From assembly GCF_022698165.1 (NCBI RefSeq), contig NZ_JALDAY010000002.1:496001-560000 (forward strand): a stretch of DNA of 64,000 bases, given 5' to 3'. Within the stretch, counting starts at the first letter, position 1; each line of letters opens with the position of its first letter. Below the pieces are notes generated by a model. It was not told the origin of the DNA. It ran no database searches and saw only the letters and a program-made list of their open reading frames with translations. The stretch comes from Streptomyces cylindrosporus (GTDB lineage Bacteria > Actinomycetota > Actinomycetes > Streptomycetales > Streptomycetaceae). The translations under genes and the position numbers were made by a program. Of the stretch, positions 1 to 6,340 are shown piece after piece.

Positions 1-1117
1 CACCGTTGGCGTCGACCAGGCAGGGGACCTCGATGACGGCGTCGGTGTCCAGGACCGACAGGGTGCCCTGGTTGCGCACGTTGAGGATCAGGGTGGTGCG
101 TTCGTCGCGGGCGATGGCCCGCATCAGGGCGAGGGCGACCTTCTCGTAGCCGCCCGAGAGGTCGTCGGCGTCGCGCTCGCCGGCGCCCGCGGTCTCCCGG
201 TTCTCGGCCATGTAGGTGGCCTCGCGCTCGGCGCGGGTGCGGTCCCAGGCGGCGAGGGCGTGGGCGTCGGGGTCGCGCATCTCCTCGTAGAAGTGCGCCT
301 GCTGGTCGCGCAGGAAGGCGCCGCGGGTCTTCTCGGCCTGCTGGTAGGCGCGGACGGCCTCGCGGTTGAAGTAGTAGTAGTGCAGGTATTCGTTCGGGAT
401 CGCGCCGAGGGACTGGAGCCAGTCGACGCCGAAGAGCTTGCCCTCCTCGAACGAGCCGAGCAGGTCGGGGTCGGCGAGCAGCCGCGGCAGCTCGTCGCGG
501 CCGGCGATGTGCAGGCCGCGGACCCAGCCGAGGTGGTTGAGGCCGACGTAGTCGATCCAGGCCTCCTTGGGGTTCCCGCCGAGGACTCGGGCGATACGGC
601 GGCCGAGGCCGACCGGGGAGTCGCAGATGCCGATGACGCGGTCGCCGAGGTGGCGGGACATGGCCTCGGTGACGAGACCGGCGGGGTTGGTGAAGTTGAT
701 GACCCAGGCGTCCGGGGCGAGGCGGGCGACACGCTGGGCGATGTCGACGGCGACCGGGACCGTGCGCAGGCCGTAGGCGATGCCGCCCGCGCCGACCGTC
801 TCCTGGCCGAGGACGCCCTCCGCGAGGGCGACGCGCTCGTCGTTCGCCCTGCCCTCCAGGCCGCCGACGCGGATCGCGGAGAAGACGAAGTCGGCGCCGC
901 GCAGGGCCTCGTCGAGGTCGGTCGTGGCGGTCACCGTCGGCGCGTCCACGGCCTGGGCGGCCTGCTCGGCGAGGACCCGGGTCACCGCGGAGAGCCGGCC
1001 GGCGTCGAGGTCGTGCAGCACGACCTCGGTCACCCTGCCTTCACCGCGGTCCCCCAGGAGGGCCCCGTACACGAGCGGCACGCGGAATCCGCCGCCGCCG
1101 AGAATAGTCAGTTTCAC
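1..1117 (-). CDS. Glycoside hydrolase family 4 (6-phospho-beta-glucosidase-like), 3' end cut by window
   Basis: A family 4 glycosidase, an NAD+- and divalent-metal-dependent cytoplasmic enzyme that cleaves glycosides by an oxidation/elimination route. The 372 residues visible start with the nucleotide-binding loop LGGGGFRVPL (residues 6-15). The family motif NFTNPAG follows near residue 141. The likely metal and catalytic residues are Cys165 in GICDSP and His195 in NHLGW. The GTG start is preceded by GGAGGAA at good spacing. The gene lies downstream of a DeoR regulator on the same strand and belongs to the divergent kinase/ABC importer/beta-galactosidase locus. Family members usually act on 6-phospho-sugars delivered by a PTS, but no PTS gene is visible. 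The substrate may be phosphorylated inside the cell, or the enzyme may act on a free glycoside. The C-terminus lies outside the window. Confidence 0.9.
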   Translation of the reverse strand, partial: MKLTILGGGGFRVPLVYGALLGDRGEGRVTEVVLHDLDAGRLSAVTRVLAEQAAQAVDAPTVTATTDLDEALRGADFVFSAIRVGGLEGRANDERVALAEGVLGQETVGAGGIAYGLRTVPVAVDIAQRVARLAPDAWVINFTNPAGLVTEAMSRHLGDRVIGICDSPVGLGRRIARVLGGNPKEAWIDYVGLNHLGWVRGLHIAGRDELPRLLADPDLLGSFEEGKLFGVDWLQSLGAIPNEYLHYYYFNREAVRAYQQAEKTRGAFLRDQQAHFYEEMRDPDAHALAAWDRTRAEREATYMAENRETAGAGERDADDLSGGYEKVALALMRAIARDERTTLILNVRNQGTLSVLDTDAVIEVPCLVDANG

Positions 1118-1203
1118 CGGGTTCCTCCGAAGACGCCCCGGCGTTCAGGCTGGGGGGAGAACGGGCTGCTGCACAACAGGTAGGGAAGAGGGGAGACGGC
1201 GTG

Positions 1204-1225
1204 CGTGCGGACTGCCGTCCGCACG
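1204..1225. terminator. Stem-loop between deoR-type gene and GH4 gene
   Basis: Perfect 9-base arms CGTGCGGAC and GTCCGCACG enclose a 4-base loop (TGCC). It lies in the 148-base gap downstream of the DeoR gene and upstream of the GH4 start. It could end or attenuate transcription from the regulator. There is no T-run, which is usual for streptomycete terminators. Confidence 0.5.
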
Positions 1226-1265
1226 GGGTGAGCCGGGAGTCTCCTTCGCTCGCGAGGGGGAGCCT

Positions 1266-2051
1266 TCAACCTTGCACCTTTCCTGCCACGACCACCTCGA
1301 CGCCCGCCTCCTCCAGGGAGGAGCGGGTCGCCGGGTCGGCCGGGGCGTTCGTGACCACCACGTCCAGGTCCTCGGGACCGCAGACCTTCGCCATCCCCGT
1401 ACCCGGGAACTTCGCCGCGTCGGCGAGGAGGACGACCTTGTCGCTCGCCTTGATCATGGCGCGCTTGACCGGCACCTCGACGACCGTCGTGTCCATCACC
1501 TGCCCACCGGGGCGCACTCCACTGGTGCCGAGGAAGAGCCAGTCGGCGTGCAGCTGGCGCAGGTTGTCCTCGGTGAGGAAGCCGACCAGGGACCGGTACT
1601 CGCGGCGGACCATGCCGCCGAGCAGCACCAGCTCGATGCCCTCGTCGTCGGCGAGTTCCTCGTAGACCACCAGGTTGCTGGTGATCACCGTGAGGCGGCG
1701 GCCGTGCAGCTGGCGGGCCAGGCGGTAGGCGGTGGTGCCGATGTCGAGCAGGACGGACTGGCCGTCCTGGACCATGGCCGCCGCGCGCGCGGCTATCGCG
1801 TCCTTCTCGGCCACCCGGACCTCGGCGACCTCGGCGAAGGGCTGGTCGCCCTCCTCGGCGCGCGCACCGCCGTGGACCCGGGTGAGCAGCCCGTCCTCCT
1901 CCAGCTTGACCAGGTCCCGCCTGATCGTGGCCGGGCTCACGCCCAGCTGTTCGGAGAGGTCGGTCACAGCCGCGGGGCCGCCCGAGCGCAGGGCCCGCAG
2001 GATGAGTTGGTGTCGTCGTTCTGCCAGCACGCCGTGAACACTACTCGTCAT
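1266..2051 (-). CDS. DeoR-family transcriptional repressor
   Basis: A 261-residue DeoR-family regulator, probably a sugar-phosphate-responsive repressor of the flanking sugar genes. The N-terminal winged helix-turn-helix covers roughly residues 12-60 and contains the classical DeoR string VSPATIRRDL followed by GLLTRVHGG. The effector-binding domain contains DIGTTAYRLA, the sugar-phosphate-binding type motif of the family. An in-frame TTG at 2057 would add two residues; the ATG at 2051 is preferred. The gene is divergent from the PfkB kinase, about 110 bases away, and a perfect inverted repeat (2093-2116) lies between them as the obvious operator. It is co-oriented with the downstream GH4 gene. 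Family assignment is firm; the effector is unknown. Confidence 0.93.
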   Translation of the reverse strand: MTSSVHGVLAERRHQLILRALRSGGPAAVTDLSEQLGVSPATIRRDLVKLEEDGLLTRVHGGARAEEGDQPFAEVAEVRVAEKDAIAARAAAMVQDGQSVLLDIGTTAYRLARQLHGRRLTVITSNLVVYEELADDEGIELVLLGGMVRREYRSLVGFLTEDNLRQLHADWLFLGTSGVRPGGQVMDTTVVEVPVKRAMIKASDKVVLLADAAKFPGTGMAKVCGPEDLDVVVTNAPADPATRSSLEEAGVEVVVAGKVQG

Positions 2052-2092
2052 CTTCAATCATTTCCATGCTCAGTTCTGCTCGGGTATTGACC

Positions 2093-2116
2093 AATCGTGC
2101 GGAGCGGCGCACGATT
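2093..2116. promoter_or_regulatory. Candidate DeoR operator in divergent promoter region
   Basis: Perfect inverted repeat with 9-base arms AATCGTGCG and CGCACGATT and a 6-base spacer. It is centred between the divergent DeoR gene and the PfkB/ABC operon. A direct repeat of TGACGAG (2131-2137 and 2141-2147, period 10) follows closely. Position and symmetry fit a repressor site controlling both directions; this is inference. Confidence 0.6.
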
Positions 2117-2158
2117 CCGGTCATCGAAATTGACGAGTTTTGACGAGAGGCTGTGCGC

Positions 2159-3178
2159 GTGGACGACGACAGGCCCGACGTGCTCCTGACCGGGCTGCTC
2201 TTCTACGACCTCGTCCTCACCGGGCTCGGGAAGCCGCCGACGCCGGGCGAGGAGATCTGGACGGGCGGCATGGGCTGCGGCCCCGGCGGCATCGCGAACC
2301 TCGCGGTGGCCGCGTCCCGGTTCGGCCTCGGCACCTCGCTGGCCACGGTCTTCGGCGACGACTTCTACGGCGAGTACTGCCGGGACGTCCTGTGCGACCA
2401 GGAGGGCATCGACCTCTCGCTGTCCCGTACGGCGGACGGCTGGCCCACCCCGGTCACCGTCTCCATCGCCACCGGCCACGACCGGGCCCTGGTAACCCAC
2501 GGCCAGGAGCCCCCGTACTCGCAGGACGCGCTGATGGGCCATCCGCCCGAGGCGCGCACGGCGCTCGTGCACATCGAGGCCGAACCGCGCGAGTGGATCG
2601 GCAGGGCGGCCGCGCAGGGCACGCACATCTACGCCGACGTCGGCTGGGACCCCACCCAGCAGTGGTCCACCGACCTCCTCGACCAGCTGAAGCTGTGCCA
2701 CGCCTTCCTCCCGAACGAGACCGAGGCGATGGCCTACACCCGCACCGACAGCGCGGTCGCGGCCCTCGGCACCCTCTCCGAGCTGGTCCCGGTTGCGGTC
2801 GTCACCCGCGGCGGGGACGGCGCGGTGGGCGTCGACCAGACGACCGGCGAGTACGCGGAGGTCCCGGCCCTGGACGTGGACGTCCTGGACGCGACGGGCG
2901 CCGGTGACGTCTTCGGCGCGAGCTTCGTCGCGGCCTCGCTCGGCGGCTGGCCGCTGGAGGAACGGCTGCGGTTCGCGGTCCTCGCCGCCGGGCTCTCCGT
3001 CCAGCAGCACGGCGGCGCGCTCGCCGCCCCCGGCTGGTACGGCGTCGACCGCTGGTGGCGCTCGCTGACCGACCCCGAGCTCAGGCGCGCCTACGGCTTC
3101 CTGACCGACCGGCTGCCCCCGGACCCCGGGCCGCCGGTCCACCTCGCCCCCGTGACCCCACCCGCACGCCCCCACTGA
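2159..3178 (+). CDS. PfkB-family carbohydrate kinase
   Basis: A 339-residue ribokinase/PfkB-family sugar kinase that transfers phosphate from ATP to a sugar or sugar derivative in the cytoplasm. The N-terminal glycine-rich sugar-binding region (GGMGCGPGGIANLAVA) and the C-terminal PfkB signature with catalytic Asp (DATGAGDVFG) are both present. Two in-frame GTG codons occur, at 2153 and 2159. The second has GAGAGG eight bases upstream and is preferred. It is the first gene of the plus-strand operon with an ABC importer and a beta-galactosidase, so it probably phosphorylates a sugar brought in or released there. It may also supply the phosphorylated substrate expected by the divergent GH4 enzyme. 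The exact substrate cannot be read from sequence. Confidence 0.9.
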   Translation: MDDDRPDVLLTGLLFYDLVLTGLGKPPTPGEEIWTGGMGCGPGGIANLAVAASRFGLGTSLATVFGDDFYGEYCRDVLCDQEGIDLSLSRTADGWPTPVTVSIATGHDRALVTHGQEPPYSQDALMGHPPEARTALVHIEAEPREWIGRAAAQGTHIYADVGWDPTQQWSTDLLDQLKLCHAFLPNETEAMAYTRTDSAVAALGTLSELVPVAVVTRGGDGAVGVDQTTGEYAEVPALDVDVLDATGAGDVFGASFVAASLGGWPLEERLRFAVLAAGLSVQQHGGALAAPGWYGVDRWWRSLTDPELRRAYGFLTDRLPPDPGPPVHLAPVTPPARPH

Positions 3179-3242
3179 TCCCCCGCACCACCCCTCCCCC
3201 ACAAGCCCCTCGTATGCACGTCCCGAAAAGATCCGAAAGGCG

Positions 3243-4538
3243 GTGGGAGCTGTGCGGCTCTCACGAAGAGGCCTGCTCCGCGCGGGCCTGGCCGGTACGG
3301 CCGCCACGGCGCTCGGCGGCCTGGCGTCCGGCTGTGCCGTTCCGACCGGCTCGACCGGCCGGAACATGGTCCTGTGGTACTGGAGCGGCGGTCTGAGCGA
3401 CACCGTCGTGAAGAACGCCAAGGCCCGCTACGGCGGTTCGGTCGACCTGGAGGCCATCCAGATCGGCGGCCAGTACCGCTCGAAGCTCATCACCACCATC
3501 ACCGGTCGCGCCCGCATCCCCGACATCGCGGGGCTCAAGGGCGAGGACATGGCCGCGTACCTGCCGAACGCGGACCAGTTCATCGACCTCAGGACCCTGG
3601 GCGCGGAGAAGTACAAGGACCAGTACCTGTCCTGGAAGTGGGACCAGGGCATCGCCGACGACGGCACGATGGTCGGCTTCCCGATCGACTGCGGGCCGGT
3701 CGCGCACTACTACCAGTACGAGGTCTTCCGGAAGGCGGGGCTGCCGTACGAGCCCGACGACGTCACCAAGGAGCTCGACACCTGGGAGAAGTTCTTCGAC
3801 GCGGGCGTGCAGTTGGGCAAGCGGGTGTCGGGGGCGAAGCTGCTCACCGACGTCAACTCCGTCTTCGAGAACGTCGTGCAGCAGGGCGCCAAGCGGTACG
3901 TCGACAAGGACCGCCACTTCATCGGCGACCAGGAACACGTGCGCCGGGCCTGGGCGCTGGCCGTCGAGGCCAAGCAGCGGAAGATCGTGTCCGACCTGGT
4001 CAGCGGCACCCCGGACCAGCTGTCCGCCATCCAGGACGGCAAGCTGCCGAGTCAACTCAACGCCTCCTGGGCCTCCTTCGACATCAAGAACGGCGTGCCG
4101 AAGACCAAGGGCCGGTGGCGGGTGGCGCAGATGCCGGTGAGCCCGGCCAACAACGGCGGCTCGTTCCTGTCGATCACCAAGGAGTGCCGGGAGCCCGAGA
4201 AGGCCTTCGAGATCATCACCTGGATGCTCAACGCGGCCAACCAGGCGCAGGGTTACGTCGACGCGGGCCTCTTCCCCTCCACGCCCGCCTCCTACGGCCT
4301 GAAGCAGATGCAGGAGCCCGACCCCTTCTTCGGCGGCCAGGTCACCACCGACGTCTTCGGGCCGGCCGCGCAGAAGATCGTGGTCGCCTACAACAGCCCG
4401 TACGACATCGCGCTCGGGCAGCCCCTCAAGGACGAGATCAAGAACGTCGGCGTCCTCGGCAAGGACCCGAAGAAGGCCTGGAGTGACGCCATGAGCAAGT
4501 GCCGTCGCATCGCGAAGCACCTGGGGGTGAGCTACTGA
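3243..4538 (+). CDS. ABC transporter sugar-binding lipoprotein
   Basis: An extracellular solute-binding protein (family 1 type, 431 residues) that captures a carbohydrate for the adjacent permeases. The N-terminus has a twin-arginine motif (SRRGLL) and a lipobox ending at Cys31 (LASGC), so it is probably Tat-exported and lipid-anchored. The mature protein opens with a first beta strand, VLWYWSGG, typical of sugar-binding proteins of this class. A GTG at 3252 is an alternative start that would leave the signal intact. The stop overlaps the first permease ATG by one base (TGATG), indicating translational coupling. No ATPase gene is nearby. Streptomycete sugar importers of this class usually share the MsiK ATPase encoded elsewhere. 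The ligand is likely an oligosaccharide related to the GH2/GH4 substrates. Confidence 0.92.
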   Translation: MGAVRLSRRGLLRAGLAGTAATALGGLASGCAVPTGSTGRNMVLWYWSGGLSDTVVKNAKARYGGSVDLEAIQIGGQYRSKLITTITGRARIPDIAGLKGEDMAAYLPNADQFIDLRTLGAEKYKDQYLSWKWDQGIADDGTMVGFPIDCGPVAHYYQYEVFRKAGLPYEPDDVTKELDTWEKFFDAGVQLGKRVSGAKLLTDVNSVFENVVQQGAKRYVDKDRHFIGDQEHVRRAWALAVEAKQRKIVSDLVSGTPDQLSAIQDGKLPSQLNASWASFDIKNGVPKTKGRWRVAQMPVSPANNGGSFLSITKECREPEKAFEIITWMLNAANQAQGYVDAGLFPSTPASYGLKQMQEPDPFFGGQVTTDVFGPAAQKIVVAYNSPYDIALGQPLKDEIKNVGVLGKDPKKAWSDAMSKCRRIAKHLGVSY

Positions 4539-5488
4539 TGGCCGTCCTGGAGCAGACTCCGCCCGCCGTCGCCCAGCCCTCGCCGGCGCCGCCGAAGAAG
4601 GGCCTGCGCAAGTACTGGCACCTGTACGCCGCGATCTCCCCCTTCTACCTGATCTTCCTCGCCTTCGGCCTCTTCCCGGTCGGCTTCTCGCTCTACCTGT
4701 CTTTCCACCGCTGGGACGGCCTCGGCTCGATGGAGTGGGCCGGGCTCTCGCAGTACCAGTACCTGCTGAGCGACAGCGACTTCTGGAACTCGATCGGCAA
4801 CACGATCATCATCTGGGCGCTGGCCACCTTCCCCATGATCTTCCTGGCGATGGTCACGGCCGTGATGCTCAACTCCGCGGTCCGCTTCAAGGGCCTGTAC
4901 CGCGTCGCGTACTTCCTGCCGAACGTCACCTCGGTCGTCGCGATCGCGATCGTGTTCGGGTCGATCTTCTCCACCAACAACGGTGTGATCAACGCGATCC
5001 TGCACGGGGTGGGCCTCGACCAGGTCGCCTGGCTGAACACACCCTGGGGCATCAAGGTCACCATCGCGGCCCTGATGACCTGGCAGTGGACCGGCTACAA
5101 CGCCATCATCTTCCTCGCCGGCCTGCAAACCATCCCGAGCGACCTGTACGAGGCGGCGCGCATGGACGGCGCGGGCCCGGTCCAGACCTTCTTCCGGATC
5201 ACGCTCCCGCTGCTGCGGCCCACGCTGCTGTTCGTGCTCGTCGTCTCGACGGTCACCGGCCTGCAGAGCTTCTCCGAACCGCAGGTGCTGCTCCAGACCT
5301 CCTCCAACGACTCGACGTTCGCGGGCGGTCCCGGCCACTCGGGCCAGACCATGGTCCTCTACTTCTTCCAGCAGACCTTCGACAACAACGACTTCGGGTA
5401 CGGAGCCGCGGTGGCCTGGGGCATCTTCCTGGTCGTCGTGCTCTTCTCGATCATCAACTGGCGCCTCGTGCAGCGCCGGGGCGAGTAG
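4538..5488 (+). CDS. ABC sugar transporter permease (MalF-like)
   Basis: A 316-residue inner-membrane permease of the carbohydrate ABC importer, MalF/UgpA-like. After a proline-rich cytoplasmic N-terminus (about 30 residues) there is a first membrane segment around ISPFYLIFLAFGLFPVGF, with further hydrophobic helices along the chain. The cytoplasmic EAA loop, which contacts the ATPase, is visible as YEAARMDGAGPVQTFFRIT. The start codon overlaps the binding-protein stop, and the second permease starts 12 bases after the end, so the subunits are made together. The missing ATPase implies use of a shared MsiK-type subunit. Confidence 0.93.
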   Translation: MAVLEQTPPAVAQPSPAPPKKGLRKYWHLYAAISPFYLIFLAFGLFPVGFSLYLSFHRWDGLGSMEWAGLSQYQYLLSDSDFWNSIGNTIIIWALATFPMIFLAMVTAVMLNSAVRFKGLYRVAYFLPNVTSVVAIAIVFGSIFSTNNGVINAILHGVGLDQVAWLNTPWGIKVTIAALMTWQWTGYNAIIFLAGLQTIPSDLYEAARMDGAGPVQTFFRITLPLLRPTLLFVLVVSTVTGLQSFSEPQVLLQTSSNDSTFAGGPGHSGQTMVLYFFQQTFDNNDFGYGAAVAWGIFLVVVLFSIINWRLVQRRGE

Positions 5489-5500
5489 GAAGGGACCGCC

Positions 5501-6340
5501 ATGTCTTCCATCAAGGGGTCCCGCCGCAGAGGGATCGCGCTGCACCTCCCGCTGATCCTCGGCACCCTGATCTCGGCCTTCCCGTTCTACTGGGCCGTGA
5601 TCATGTCGACGCACAGCTCGTCGGAGATCTTCTCCTACCCGCCCAAGCTGCTGCCGGGCACGCACTTCCTGGAGAACGTCCGCAACCTCTTCGACGCCGT
5701 CGACTTCTTCGGGTCGATGTGGAACTCGCTGATCGTCGCGGTGTCGGTGACCTTCCTGGTCCTGCTCTTCGACTCGCTCGCCGCCTTCGTCTTCGCGAAG
5801 TTCGACTTCCCCGGCAAGAACGTGCTGTTCGGGCTGCTGATGGTCATCTTCATGGTGCCGGCGCAGCTGTCGGTCATCCCGCAGTTCGTCATCATGGCGA
5901 AGATCGGCTGGATCGGCTCGATGACCGCGCTGATCGTGCCGGCCGCGGCCAACGCCTTCGGCATCTTCTGGATGCGCCAGTACATGAGGTCCGCCATCCA
6001 CGACGAGCTGCTGGACGCCTCCAAGCTGGACGGCGCGAACTTCCTGCGCCAGTACTGGCACGTGGCGCTGCCCGTGGTCCGCCCCGGCCTCGCCTTCCTC
6101 GGCATCTTCACCTTCATGGGCCAGTGGAACGACTTCGCCTGGCCCCTGATCGCCCTGACCAACCCGAACAACGTGACCCTCCAGGTCGCGCTGTCCCAGC
6201 TCAACGGCACCCATGGCACCACCGACTACGGAATCGTGATGACCGGGGCCCTGCTCGCTCTCATCCCGCTGCTGATCGTCTTCGCGATCGGCGCCAAGCA
6301 GATCATCGGCGACCTCGCGAAGGGAGCGGTTCGCGGATGA
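5501..6340 (+). CDS. ABC sugar transporter permease (MalG-like)
   Basis: The second permease subunit (279 residues), MalG/UgpE-like. It has a basic N-terminus (GSRRRG), a first membrane helix at about residues 12-32 and several later ones. The EAA loop reads LDASKLDGANFLRQYWHVALP. It pairs with the preceding permease to form the membrane channel of the importer. Its stop overlaps the ATG of the beta-galactosidase gene (ATGA, four bases), so uptake and hydrolysis genes are translationally coupled. Confidence 0.93.
   Translation: MSSIKGSRRRGIALHLPLILGTLISAFPFYWAVIMSTHSSSEIFSYPPKLLPGTHFLENVRNLFDAVDFFGSMWNSLIVAVSVTFLVLLFDSLAAFVFAKFDFPGKNVLFGLLMVIFMVPAQLSVIPQFVIMAKIGWIGSMTALIVPAAANAFGIFWMRQYMRSAIHDELLDASKLDGANFLRQYWHVALPVVRPGLAFLGIFTFMGQWNDFAWPLIALTNPNNVTLQVALSQLNGTHGTTDYGIVMTGALLALIPLLIVFAIGAKQIIGDLAKGAVRG

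Noticed and set aside
260..1183. Long plus-strand open frame opposite the GH4 gene
   Set aside because: It is the antisense shadow of a clear GH4 reading frame on the minus strand; no ribosome site and no recognisable fold.
4735..6336. Possible N-terminal extension of the beta-galactosidase through the permease genes
   Set aside because: The extension is an Arg/Pro/Gly-rich out-of-frame reading of the permeases; GH2 homology begins at ATG 6337, which overlaps the permease stop and has a ribosome site.
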